A stretch of DNA of 64,000 bases from Balamuthia mandrillaris (lineage: Eukaryota > Discosea > Longamoebia > Balamuthiidae): assembly GCA_031835245.1 (NCBI GenBank), contig JAVKOQ010000003.1, positions 216,001-280,000 on the forward strand, in the 5' to 3' direction. Below the pieces are notes generated by a model that saw only the letters and a program-made list of their open reading frames with translations, searched no databases and was not told the origin of the DNA. The position numbers and the translations under genes are program-made. Below, piece after piece: positions 11,272 to 21,940 of the stretch; the first letter of the stretch is position 1, and every line of letters starts with the position of its first letter.

Positions 11272-13434
11272 GTTCATAATAAACAACGATTGTCTATTAA
11301 AATAGGGTTACTTTCCTTTAACGGGCTGTGAAGTTTGGTCCAATGATGGCTTTTCTTTTAGCATACGTGCTCCCAACGGCAAAATACTGAGCATCAACAC
11401 CGCCACGCAAGAAATAAGAGATGAATGGATGGTTAAGCTGGAGCAAGTTATTGCCTATCTTGAAAAGAAGGACACGAGCGACGTGCACTCCAAAATTAGT
11501 GGCCAGAACATCTCCTATGCTGAAGAACGTACGTCAATCCGTCTTCATTCCTGCTTGGTTCTGTAACTTTTATTTTGTGTGTTGTTCCTTTTTTTCTTCT
11601 CTCTCTCTCTCTCTCTCTCTCATATTATTATTTATGTTTCCTTTGGATGAAACGTATTCAAACTTGTTTATTGCAGTGTTAGAATATACCAATCGAGTAA
11701 AAGATTACTTGGAGCACGAACGACTGCAAGTGGAAGCTCGCATACGGCATAACATAGAACACGACATAAAGCCCCCTTTGCAAGGCTCAGATGGCATATA
11801 TCGCATTATCAGTTTAGACGGCGGTGGCATGCGAGGCGTACGTTGTTTAACTTCGTCTCTCCTCTCTCTCTCTCTCTCTCTCTCGCATTGTGCATACTTT
11901 TTTTGTTTAAGTGCGAAATATAACGAAAAACAAACAGGTAATGAACTGCATAATACTGGATAGATTGTTGAAAGTATTTCCAGATCTGTTGTCTCGAGTG
12001 AACATGTTTGTAGGAACTTCCAATGGAGGTACCTGTTTACTTTTTTGAACTGTTTCTTTTTGACTATCCTATTGTTTGCATTAACTTGCAACTATCAAAA
12101 AAAGGCATGCTCGCAATGGCATTTGCCTTTGGCTACAGCCCGGCCGTATGTAGGTCCGTCTTGGAGCTCTCTGGCCGTCATGTCTTCAAACGAGAGGGGT
12201 CAGCCGCTGGTTACGGCATCAAAACTGCCAAGTTCTCCAGCGCTCCTCTCGAGATCCTCTGCAGAGAGATTTATGGCAAACATACCCTCTCCAATTGCTT
12301 CACTCACGTGCTTTTGCCTTCTCTCCTGTTGGATAATGGCTCTGCTGTGCCAATGAAACGCTCTTGTGAGACGCGATACTATCACAACCTTCCGAGAAAA
12401 GCCAGAAGGAGTGGTAGCCAAAGCGTCAGCAACAGAAAAGTGCGAGCGGTGAGCGTGACGGTGAATGGAGAGGAGAGGACGAACATTGTGAACACAGTCC
12501 GAGTCTCTGTTGGCGATTCGGCTCGCTATCCTTATCAAAGTTATTCTTCAACAACTTCATCGGTCGAAGGAGAAGAACGAGTTGCAACATTATCTTCATC
12601 CGAGGACGAACTTTCGACAAATCGTGAAGAAGAAAAAGAGCGGAGAGGCGAAGAAATAACAAGTTTAGAGAACAACAGCGAAACCACAAAAGAACAAAAC
12701 GAAAAAGAAGCGAAAGATTCTTCTGAAGAAAACGGCCCAACTGAAGAATCGCCCAACAATAACAAGTGCAAAAAAGCAAATGAAGATGAAGAAGAGATGG
12801 AAGAAGAATATAATCCGATGATCAACGAGCTTGCTTCTGATGTTGTTCTTCGAACAGCGGCGGCGCCCACTTACTTTCCGAGCTTTCAGCAACACGTCGA
12901 TGGCGGCATGTTTGCCCACGACCCAGCCAGCGCTGCACTGACGTATGCCATTAGTCCCAATTACTTGGCCAAAAACTTGAAGGACGTTCGTCTTTTGTCT
13001 TTTGGCACTGGTTTGTTTGTTTCTTTTCTTGTCGTTTGTTTTCTTCTTCCTTCTCTCCTTCTCTGCTCTCTGCTCTCTGCTCTCTGTTCTCTCGTCGTTT
13101 TCTTTTTTGCTTTCTCACTGTCAACGTCAATAAAGGCAAAGTGAATCACTATTACGAAGATGAGAACCACGACTGGGGCTACGTGCAATGGGTGCCCAAG
13201 CTAACCAACCTCCTCTGGGACGGCATGATCATGCACTCGGAGAACATCTGCAGGGAGCTCCTGGGAGAGCGATACTATCGCTTCAACCCTGTGTTGGAGA
13301 CGGAGATCGCTCTAGACAATCCGCTCGCCATTCCAGAGTTGGTGGAGACGGCGAAGAAGTTGGATCTGTCGGCACTTGTCGAGTGGATTGGAGAGCAGTT
13401 TTATTCTCCTTCTTCTTCTTCTTCTGCCACTTAA
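9755..13434 (+). CDS. Patatin-like phospholipase with two PH domains
   Basis: Ten exons total 2,604 bases and give 867 residues: 9755-9917, 10116-10258, 10341-10469, 10638-11018, 11109-11216, 11306-11528, 11677-11837, 11938-12028, 12105-13010 and 13136-13434. The first PH domain begins APLMEGWLAKQ and includes NRYFILKRGCLYYYA; a Ser-rich insert splits it. The second begins EMKGWVLSREGEGRIWRPHY. The patatin/iPLA2 domain follows: oxyanion loop ISLDGGGMRG, nucleophile elbow GTSNG and catalytic dyad Asp in VDGGMF. An acidic/Ser insert of roughly 150 residues interrupts the catalytic domain between elbow and dyad. Expected activity: Ser/Asp-dependent acyl hydrolysis of phospholipids, with the PH domains targeting phosphoinositide membranes. 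There is no signal peptide, so a cytosolic or peripheral membrane location is likely. Exon 2-3 is joined by an AT-AC intron, annotated separately. The gene converges on TRAX, 89 bases away. Confidence 0.92.
10259..10340 (+). other. U12-type AT-AC intron in the PH-patatin gene
   Basis: No GT-AG pair can join exon 2 to the first PH domain here. The 82-base interval starts ATATCCTTT, the consensus minor-spliceosome 5' site. It carries TTCCTTAAC at 10319-10327, the consensus U12 branch site. It ends AC 13 bases after that element, the usual spacing. Removing it keeps phase 0: the upstream exons sum to 306 bases and the downstream exon opens APLMEGWLAK at the canonical PH start. The neighbouring introns of the same gene are ordinary GT-AG. 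Confidence 0.9.
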
Positions 13435-13523
13435 CCTCAGTTTTGTGTTTTGTTATTTTGTCGCGTTACATACACTTTTCTTTCTCTTCTTTTGTGTTCA
13501 CGTTCTCCCTCCACGCTTTCTTT

Positions 13524-14782
13524 CTATCCAAAGTGTTGCATGTACTCAGAGCCCTGGACCTTCAACTTCAAACACACATTCTCCACTTTCTGCAAGCTCT
13601 GCGCCATCACTTCAATCTTGCTCCCCAAGTCTCCTCCTCTTCCTCCTCCTCGACTTCCTCCTTTTCTTGGCAACCCTTCAAAGCCCTCGTGAATGCTTCG
13701 TATGAACTGACAGAGGGAGAGAATCTCCTCCAAAGCAACCCCTTTGCTGGCCCAACTGACTGCCAACCGCATCAACTCGCCTGTCAGGTCGGCGATCCCC
13801 AAGAGGTAGTCCTCTAGAGTGAGCAGCTCCCCAAAGCCGGAGCGTTGCTTGACTTCATCGTGAGAGATAAGGACAGGACCCTCTTCCACGTATTTGAGAA
13901 AGGAGATTGCTTCCACGTATTCTTGTACTCCTTTTTTTTTAAAGTTGGTGTTAGGAGAAAGAAGAAAGAATAAGAAATAAGAACAAGAAGAAGAACAAGC
14001 ACAAGCACAAGAAGAGGGAAGCGAGCCTAACCAGGGCTAAAAGCACGTTGATACCGCCACCTCTCCTGCGGTTGCAGTCCGCTAACCTCCTCCCTGATCC
14101 GCGCCAACAGCTGGTGCACCCGCTCCAAGTCCTCCTGGGCGCGCTCCACTTTGGCCTCCCTCTCCTCGTCTGCGCGCTGCAGCAGAAAGATGACCCGCTT
14201 GCTGCCTATGGTGACGTCCCTGCTGAGCTTGACGAGGCGCTCGTAGCGGTCGTGGATGTCGTCCAGGTCCTTGGCGTAGCCCCTGAAGCGCTGCATCAGC
14301 TCCCCGTTGGGGTTCACCTGTTTCAGCCGTTGCTGCAGCAGCTCCTCTCTTTTGCTGTTGAACCCTCTCACGTCGAATTCCTCTTCTTCTGCCGCCCCTT
14401 CGTGCTCCTGTTCTCCTTTTCTTCCTCTTCCTCCTCTTCCTCTTCCTCCTCTTCCTCCCCGTCCTCCTCGTCCTCCTCTTCCTCCTCTCCCTCCTCGTCC
14501 TCTGCCCCTACCTTCTGCTTCTTCTTCCGCAAGAGGAGCTGGTTCCTGAGGTTCATCCACCTTTCTCTCTTCGTCCTGTTCGTTTAGCATCATCTTTTGA
14601 ACCTTTTTCCCTCTCAAGTCTTCTTCTTCGTTTTGTTGTGATGCAACCACGTCGCTCTTCTCTGTGGTGGTGTCCGTGCCTGCAGTAACAACCGTACCCT
14701 CTGCTTTTCGTTTCATCAAACCAAAAACTTTTTTCTTTCTTCTCTGTTTTTTTCTGTCCGCAAAAAAACTTCTTGCCGACAT
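13524..14782 (-). CDS. TSNAX: Translin-associated factor X (TRAX), C3PO nuclease subunit
   Basis: Two exons, 14782-14032 and 13930-13524, join in phase 1 to give QRAFSPGVQEYVEAISF, a seam that matches TRAX. Exon 1 starts with a basic, nuclear-localisation-like stretch, then a (RGG/GRG)n run near residues 90-120. It then carries the TRAX helix DRYERLVKLSRDVTIGSKR. Exon 2 holds DYLLGIADLTGELMRLAV and LKVQGSEYM. The acidic residues that form the TRAX endoribonuclease site (Glu in EYVEA, Asp/Glu in ADLTGE) are visible. TRAX pairs with translin to form C3PO, which trims RNA-silencing passenger strands and tRNA leaders; translin is not in this window. The RGG insert is an unusual elaboration. The gene is head to head with the AAA ATPase, 111 bp away. 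Confidence 0.93.
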
Positions 14783-14892
14783 ACATTCTTTACATTCTTC
14801 TTACCATTTGTCTAATCAAAATTATTGTCGACACACACGCTTTGAATTCTTTTCATTTCTAACAATTTTTGCATAGCTTAGAAAGAAGAAAG
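14783..14892. promoter_or_regulatory. Compact divergent promoter TRAX/AFG2B with GTCGAC motif
   Basis: Only 110 bases separate the two start codons. GTCGAC lies at 14827-14832 in an AT-rich setting, in line with the motif distribution described in the findings. Confidence 0.4.
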
Positions 14893-15291
14893 ATGAAGCG
14901 CGTTAGGGTGCTGTCAGGCGAGGCCTCTTCTCTCCTGCGGGGCAACGACCGCGCCGAGTTGCCGCCTCATCTGTTCAAAGACCTAAACTTTCTTCCCTTC
15001 CAATCGCTACAAGTCTGTTCTTCTTCTGAGGAAGCCAAGCCAATTTGTTGTTGTTGCGAAGCGGCCATCGACGAAACGTTGCCATCGGATACGATTCGCC
15101 TCACTCCGCTCTTATGGGAGGCGCTTGGGTCTCCATCTTACCTCTGGATCAAACCTTTTCCTCCCTTTGCGTTGTCTTCTTCAAATGGTTTCTCTCCTCT
15201 TCTTTCTGCTCCCTGCTCTCTGCTCCCTGCTCCCTGCTCTCTGCTCTCTGCTCTCTGCTCTCTGCTCTCTGCTCTCTGCTCTCTGCTCTCT

Positions 15292-15367
<76 letters not shown>

Positions 15368-18188
15368 TGCTCTCTGCTCTCGTTCTTGTCGTTGCTTTCT
15401 TTCTTTCTTGTCGTTTCTTTCTTTCTTTCGTTCTTTCTTCTCATCTTTCTCATCTTGCTTCTCTTCTCTTCTTCACCAGTGGAAAGAGTAACGGTGGTTG
15501 TGACCACCACCACAACAAGAAGAGCCAACCTGGGCAGCTTCTTCCAGGAGGACCAGGCGCTGAGGGCCACGCTGGGCCACGCCATCCAACGTAAGATGAC
15601 GAGAGCGAGCGGGGGCCTTGTGGCCAAAGGGCTTGTCTTTGTGGTGTCGCTCTTGGGCCAGGTCTTCTTGTGTCGTGTGGCCGACATCAAAGCTTCTCCG
15701 CAAGAAGAAGAGGAAGGTGCAAAGGGTTGGAGGAAAGCGAGCGCAGCCACGACAAGGTGGAAAGTGGTCGTGGAGAACTCGCTGCAGGCCGAAGGTGGAG
15801 GGAGGGAAGGAAGACGCCCGGAGGAGAGAGTTGTGGTGGCTGGTCTTGCTGCTGAAGAAACTGAACTTCGTAGATTAATAGGTTTGTTTTATTCTTTCTC
15901 CTCTCTTCATTCTTCTTGCTTCTTTCTTCTGCTCGCCGCTCTAAAACCATCATATTCGTCGCACTTGCTTTCTTTCTTTTAGGGCTATCGCTGACCCCAT
16001 GGAGAATTGCATCCCAACAAACTCCGACAATAACGACATCCACATCAAAGAAGTTCCAACCAAGCCGAGGTATCCTAGTGAGCGGCCCCTCTGGTACCGG
16101 CAAGTCTCGGTTAGTGCATAAGGTGGCTGCCACATTTCATCCTCCTTTCAACGCCATTGTGGAGCTTTCTGCTATGGAGATACTCTCCTCGCCTTCATCT
16201 GTATCTCGAGAATCACTTCGAAGCAACAAACCTGCATTGCTTATCCTTCGAGACATGAACACCTTAACTTCTTCTAACAACGACAAGAGCTCAGCAACAT
16301 CGTCGTCATCATTGTCTTCCGCAAAACGAGAGGCCATCACTCGATTGCTCGAGTTTATGGAGGACGAGGCGACGATGGAGGGAGCATGTATCATAGGAAT
16401 ATTGACAACGGATGAAGCAAGCGATTCTTCTTCGCTGCCTCCATCGCTGAGGCAAGCAGGACGCTTCGAGTATGAGCTACGACTCTCGGCTCCTGATGCT
16501 GCTCAACGCCAAGATATTTTGGAGCTTTTATTGAAAGATGTTCCAGTTAGCTTTAAATCAGGAGAAGAAGTAGAAGAACACTACCAACGCAAGGAGGTGT
16601 CTCGTGAATTAAGTAAGGTACCAGATTCTTTGCTCCTTCTCTTCTATTTCCTTCGTTTTCTTTGTTTGAGGAGAGAGGATGAATAACCACTGACCATCAT
16701 CTTGAAGATTACAACAGGATACGTAGGTAGAGACCTTAAAAAGCTGTGCAGGCAAGCCACTCTGCGAGCCATCATCAAAGCTGATAGACAAAAGCTCAAA
16801 TCAACACATCACCACAACAATAACTCAACTAAAATTACGAAGAGAGATGGGCTGGAAATGGTCAGTTGGGACGATTTTAGGGAGGCGCTTCACGCCGTAC
16901 AGCCCTCTCAAATGTTCGAGTTTCACACAAAGTTGCCTCAAGTTTCTTGGGATGATATCGGAGGGTAAGGCTTTCTCCTCTCACCCTCTCTGTCTCTTTC
17001 TCTCTCGCTTTCTCTCTTTGCGACTTTATTTTGACCTTCGCTTTTAAATAAACAACAGTTGCAAAGAGGTAAGACAGAAATTCGAAGAATACATAGAGTG
17101 GTCGCGTTCGGAACGTTTTAAGAGGTTGGGCGCGCAATCCTCTGGCGGTGTGCTTCTCTACGGTCCTCCTGGCAATGGAAAGACTTTGTGCGTCCACGCC
17201 ATGGCTGCCCAATACCGTCTCAACTTTATATCCGTTAAAGGGTCTCCTTCTCTGTTCTCTCTTGTTTCCCTTTTGCGCTTTTCTTTCCTATCCATTCTAT
17301 TAGCTTCTCTGCTCATCTCTTCTATTTCTTTGCTTCTCGCTTATGGTTTTAGGCCGGAAATGTTTTCAAAGTATTTTGGTGAGACCGAGGCCTTGATAAG
17401 AAGGCTATTTGCTCGAGCAAGACAAGCAGCGCCCTGCATTTTGTTCTTTGATGAAATAGATGCTATTGGGGCGATGCGAGATGATGGTTCCTACCTATGC
17501 TTTCTTTCTTTCGCTAGCACTATGACTCTAATGGGCCAACCTCGCTCAATTGCTTTTCATCAATGTGATACAGATGGCATTGGAGGATTGCATCAAAGAG
17601 TGCTCAGCCAAATGCTAAACGAGATGGATGGAGTGCAAGCCAAGAAGGATGTCTTTGTGGTTGGTTGCACTAACCGCCCTGCATCTCTTGATAGCGCTCT
17701 TCTTCGCCCTGGTTTGTCTTCCTTCTTTCTTCTTTTTCTTCTTGTTTTAACTTTGGCAACGACAACACAAAAGGACGATTCGATTGTTTGTTGTATGTTG
17801 GTCCTCCAGAGGAAGAAGCTAGAGCGGAGCTCCTTCGCATTCAAGCCAGAAAGATTCCTTTCCATCTCGGTGATGAACGCGAGACTATCCTGGAGCAATG
17901 GGCCAAACTCACCGAGGGCCTCTCCGCTGCTGAACTTATTTCTGTTTGTAGGTTCGTTGTGCTCCTCTCTTCGCTCTCTTTGCTTCTCCTTGACGTTGTA
18001 AACAAACAAACCAAAATAGAGATGCAGCATTGGTAGCGCTGAAAGAAAGCGAAGAAGCCAAAACAGTCACAGATGGCCACTTTCGGGAAGCCTTGGCAAG
18101 CTTCGCACAGAGAGGCGGCGTGCGAAGCGTTACCAAAGCCAATCTCGCCTACTACGAACGCTTTCGTGCTGCTCAACAACAATCCTAA
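14893..18188 (+). CDS. Double AAA+ ATPase, AFG2B/SPATA5L1-like
   Basis: Nine exons (14893-15187, 15480-15881, 15983-16617, 16708-16964, 17059-17241, 17353-17486, 17574-17711, 17774-17951, 18020-18188) sum to 2,391 bases, giving 796 residues. D1 has Walker A GPSGTGKSR, but where hhhhDE is expected it has ALLILRDMNTL, so its Walker B looks degenerate. D2 is complete: VSWDDIGG, Walker A GPPGNGKT, GPEMFSKYFGETE, Walker B ILFFDEID, and LLRPGRFD with the arginine finger. The D2 stretch RVLSQMLNEMDG and the C-terminal DAALVALKESEE resemble SPATA5L1/AFG2B more than PEX1, PEX6 or NVL. That family works with AFG2A in releasing shuttling factors from pre-60S particles. Intron 1 carries a 7-bp minisatellite. 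Confidence 0.88.
15207..15380 (+). repeat. 7-bp minisatellite (CTCTCTG / CTCTCCG / CTCCCTG) in AFG2B intron 1
   Basis: About 25 head-to-tail heptamers fall in blocks of variants: CTCCCTG first, CTCTCTG next, CTCTCCG in the middle and CTCTCTG at the end. The block order suggests successive local amplifications. It lies wholly inside a pyrimidine-rich intron. Confidence 0.9.
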
Positions 18189-18273
18189 AGCAAAAATTGA
18201 AAGCGATGAAAACAGAAGAGAGAGAGAGAGAGAGAGAGAAAGAAATACATTCCAACTTTGAAGAACAGCAAAT

Positions 18274-19665
18274 TTACATATCTTCCACAGACCAAAGATA
18301 AGCTTCTGTTTGGTGAGCGATGGCAGCGGACTGACGTTGAAAGAGTTGCTTCTCGAAGCCATTGCCGCGATCCACTCCATCCCAACGAGGCCCTGGCCCG
18401 ATGTTGAAACGATTGGGCGGCGCTTGAAACTTGCACACTCCATCCGTCTTTCTCAGGTATCGCTGAATCTGTTCTCTTTCATCCAATTCTTTCTTTTGCT
18501 TCTTCTCTTTCTTTGCTTTGTCCTTCTTTTTCTTCTTTTTCTTCTTGTCCTTCTTCTTGTCTTTCTTCTTCTTCTTTTCGGACTTGGAAGCAAACATGGC
18601 CATCGGATCGCCCCATCGATCCTTCTCCTTAAAGAACTCATTGAGCTCCTCGTCATCGGCGTACCTCGCAAAAGGTTTGCTTGCCTCCTCTTCCTCCCAC
18701 CGCTTGCGGTCCTCCTTGGACTTCTTCTGCACCAAACCCACTCCCCACTCCATTTGTTGCTCTTCTTGGCCTTCCACTAACTCTCCCTCTTTTCGCAGCA
18801 TCTCGGTCAGCATCTCCAACTTTCTGCCTCGGCGGTCGCGATAGACGGTGGCCGCTCCTTTGCCCAAAGCAGTGGGGTCCTGCTTGTTCAACCGCTCCTG
18901 CTGCTCCTTTTTGAGGCGTCTGCTCTCTCGCTTGAGCTCCTTGCCAGTAAGCAGGCCCGCTTTCATTCCTGAAGTCAGCTTTTCTGCTTCCGCTTCTGCT
19001 GCTTCCTCCGTCTGTCGACGAGGCGGAGAGGCGTCTTCCCCTCCGGTTGTCGAAGTGGTGGCAGTTGGCGGTGTATCGTGGCGTTGCGGACGACGAGGCG
19101 GAGAAGCGTCTTCCATTGCTGTCGTTGAAACGTCATGACGTCGTCGGCGAGGCGGAGAAGCGTCTGGACTGTCGTGTCTTGGTGGACGGCGGCGCGGAGG
19201 TGAAGCGTCTGGGCTGTCGTGCCTTTGCCGACGAGGAGGTGAAGCTTCTGGGCTGTCATGCCGTTGTCGACGAGGAGGAGAAGCGTCTGGGCTGTCGTGT
19301 CTTCGTCGACGTGGAGGAGAAGCGTCTTCATCGTCGATCAAACGATTGGCTGTTGTGGACTGAACGACTACCCATTCGCTTTGTCGTTTTCTGGCTTCTT
19401 CGGCCAGCTTTTCGGCAGCGGACTCCACCACCACCGGCACTTCGTCTTCCTCCTCCTCCTCTTCCTCGTTCTTTGCAAGGACGGGAGCGACGTAGTCCTC
19501 ATCCACGATGACGACCGCCGCTTTCCTTGGTTTCTTTTTGGCTGCGGCTGCCGCTGCCCCTTCTCCCGAGGCTGGTTTCTTTTTCCGTCGTTTCTTCTTG
19601 GTGGTGGTTGCTGTGCCCTCACTCGGCGGGTCCAAGTACTTTCGCAAGTACTCCGCGGTGGCCAT
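18274..19665 (-). CDS. BUD13: BUD13, RES-complex splicing factor
   Basis: A single uninterrupted ORF of 463 residues starts at the ATG at 19665. The N-terminus MATAEYLRKYLD is the conserved BUD13 opening. The middle carries at least six degenerate DSPDASPPRRxRH-type repeats (about 19010-19325), the same kind of phospho-acceptor repeat seen in animal BUD13. Next comes a Lys-rich segment, and the C-terminus ends PPNRFNIGPGPRWDGVDRGN, the hallmark of the family, with a short tail ending WSVEDM. BUD13 with Pml1 and Snu17 forms the RES complex, which promotes splicing of particular introns and nuclear retention of unspliced RNA. Lack of introns in this gene is notable next to its intron-rich neighbours. 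Head to head with UBA4. Confidence 0.95.
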   Translation of the reverse strand: MATAEYLRKYLDPPSEGTATTTKKKRRKKKPASGEGAAAAAAKKKPRKAAVVIVDEDYVAPVLAKNEEEEEEEDEVPVVVESAAEKLAEEARKRQSEWVVVQSTTANRLIDDEDASPPRRRRHDSPDASPPRRQRHDSPEASPPRRQRHDSPDASPPRRRPPRHDSPDASPPRRRRHDVSTTAMEDASPPRRPQRHDTPPTATTSTTGGEDASPPRRQTEEAAEAEAEKLTSGMKAGLLTGKELKRESRRLKKEQQERLNKQDPTALGKGAATVYRDRRGRKLEMLTEMLRKEGELVEGQEEQQMEWGVGLVQKKSKEDRKRWEEEEASKPFARYADDEELNEFFKEKDRWGDPMAMFASKSEKKKKKDKKKDKKKKKKKKDKAKKEKKQKKELDEREQIQRYLRKTDGVCKFQAPPNRFNIGPGPRWDGVDRGNGFEKQLFQRQSAAIAHQTEAYLWSVEDM

Positions 19666-19919
19666 CTTCGTCCAAGGGCCAGCCGTTTGGCGTCACTCCT
19701 TCGCTCTTTCTTTCTTTTATTTCTTCTTTCTTGTCGACATTTGTCGACAAGTTGAAAGTTTGCACTTTCTTTGTTATTGACGATTAATCGACAGTCTCGT
19801 TAATTATTTGAATAATTGGTTAACACCTGAAAACTCTGGATAATATCGATAAAAATGGTCATTTTACAACTATTGCAAATTGTCGACAAAAATATTTTCG
19901 AAGGAAGAAACTTAAAAAA
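19666..19919. promoter_or_regulatory. Divergent promoter BUD13/UBA4 with three GTCGAC sites
   Basis: This 254-base AT-rich gap contains GTCGAC at 19733-19738, 19743-19748 and 19882-19887. The first two form a close tandem pair near the BUD13 start; the third lies 33 bases before the UBA4 start. The regulatory role is inferred. Confidence 0.45.
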
Positions 19920-20335
19920 ATGCAACAAGAAGATGAGCCAAAGAGCGGCTCTGCGCTCTCTGCGGGGGAGGCGAAGCGCTACGGCCGCCAGTTGTTGCTG
20001 CCTCAGTTTGGGGTCGAGGGACAGAAGCGGTTGGCAGAGTCCTCCGTTTTGCTGGTGGGCGCTGGTGGTTTGGGCTCTCCCATAGCTCTCTATTTGGCTG
20101 GCGCTGGTGTTGGTAGGAAGATTTAACTTTTTGTGCTTTGAGATTTGTTTATGTTTCTCTTTGGCTTCCGTTGCCCTTTTTACAAACACTGCGAAACAAA
20201 AAGGTTGTTTGGGGATTGTGGATGATGATACGGTGGAGCTGAGCAACCTTCACCGTCAAATAATACACTCGGAGCAAACCGTTGGGCAACCAAAGGCTCT
20301 CTCTGCTCAACAAGCCATTCAGCGGTAACGCTGAT

Positions 20336-20376
<41 letters not shown>

Positions 20377-21740
20377 TTCGTTGCACCGTCTCACTCTCCT
20401 CTCTCCCTCTCTTTACAAAACAAAAAGGCTTAACTCTTCGATCACAGTCATTCCTTACAACACCCGTTTGACGAGCGAGAACGCTCTTCAACTGTTGGAA
20501 AGCTACGACGTGGTGGTAGACGCCACCGACAACATCGCCACCAGGTACTTGCTCAACGACTCCTGCGTGCTCAGCGGAAAGCCGCTCGTGTCGGGGAGCG
20601 CGTTGGGGTTGGAAGGGCGTCTCACGGTCTATCATTATCGCGGTGGACCGTGTTACAGATGTGTGTGGCCACGGCCACCTCCGCCAGACTCTCTGGGCTC
20701 TTGCTCTGAGAATGGAGTGCTTGGCATCGGTACCCTTTTCTTTTTTTTTTTTCCTCTTTCTTTCTTTCTCTTTCTTTGTTGTGTCTTTGTTGTTTCTTCT
20801 CTTTCTTTCTTTTCTGTTTTATGTGGGAGACATTGAAAGAATTGAAAAAAGTTCATAGTGCCCGGCATCATCGGCAGCCTGCAGGCACTGGAAGTTATAA
20901 AGGTGTTGACAGGGATGGGAGAGGTCTTATCCCAAAAGATGCTGCTGTTCTCTGCCACCAACACACAATCGCGAGTGATTGGGCTTCCGCCGCGTAACCC
21001 CAAATGTGTTGTTTGCAGCAACGAGTCTCCGACCACAGCCACAATGAAGCTTGCCCCCATGGAGGAATATGAACGATTTTGTGGTGTATCTAACGATAAG
21101 GTAAGATAATTGAGTGAGAGATGTCATCGAACGAGATAACAAAAGAACAATTCTTCTTTTAGAACTCAACGTTATCCATTTTACCATCCGAACATCATGT
21201 CTCTTGCGTGGTATGCATTCATTCTTTTAACCGTTTCTTCAACGCTTTTTTTTTCAATCTCTTTAACTTTTCCTTCAATAGACTTATTACACGGAACGGC
21301 GGCACTCTGACCATCTCTTGTTGGACGTGAGACCAATGCACGAATTCAAGATATGTTCCTTGCCGCATGCTACAAGTACCTCACTCGTCTTCTTTGTTCT
21401 CTTGCTCCTTTCACTTATCCTCTCTTTTCTTTCTCATTCAGGCATTCCTTTGAACATTTTGTCGCAAGAAATTGATAACATAAAAGCAAAGACTCAAAAT
21501 GACAATCTCTTTCCAGGTTCCCTCTTCCTCTCTCTCTTTATCTCTTCATACCTCTTATCTCTTCTGCTTCTGCTTCTTCTCATGCGAAAAAATAAAGTTT
21601 ACGTGATTTGCAGAAGAGGGAATGACTCGCAAAAGGCGGTACAAGCCTTACGGGCGGCAGGTTTGGAGCACGCATACAACATCGAAGGCGGGTTGGTGGC
21701 TTGGGCCAAAGACATTGACCCAACCTTTCCTCTCTATTGA
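19920..21740 (+). CDS. UBA4: UBA4/MOCS3 E1-like adenylyltransferase and sulfurtransferase
   Basis: Eight exons sum to 1,218 bases, giving 405 residues. The N-terminal half is the ThiF/E1 domain: [12 protein letters not shown], nucleotide loop [28 protein letters not shown] and DATDN. Zinc cysteines sit in CYRC and [24 protein letters not shown] is the expected helix after the E1 active region. The C-terminal rhodanese domain ends with active loop [13 protein letters not shown], whose Cys receives the persulfide. The protein activates URM1 for tRNA thiolation and, in organisms making molybdenum cofactor, the small MPT-synthase subunit. Length is slightly short of the usual 430-460. It converges on CUL3. 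Confidence 0.95.
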
Positions 21741-21940
21741 TAAATCCGTTTTTGTTTTAGATTCTTTTTTCGTTGGCGATGAGAGCAGATCTTCATTAGT
21801 AGAGAGAGGAGAGAGAGAGAAAAACTAGCAAATAAACAAGGCAATTTTGGAAGGAAAACAAACAAGCAAAAAAAGTGTGCTTCCTTTGTTCTTTGTTTTC
21901 TGTATTGTTGTTAACACTTCTTTCTTTTGGTTTTTTCGGT

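Noticed and set aside
14893-18188. PEX1 or PEX6 peroxisomal ATPase
   Set aside because: The D2 pattern RVLSQMLNEMDG and the C-terminal alanine-rich helix fit AFG2B/SPATA5L1 better, and no PEX-type N-domain is seen.
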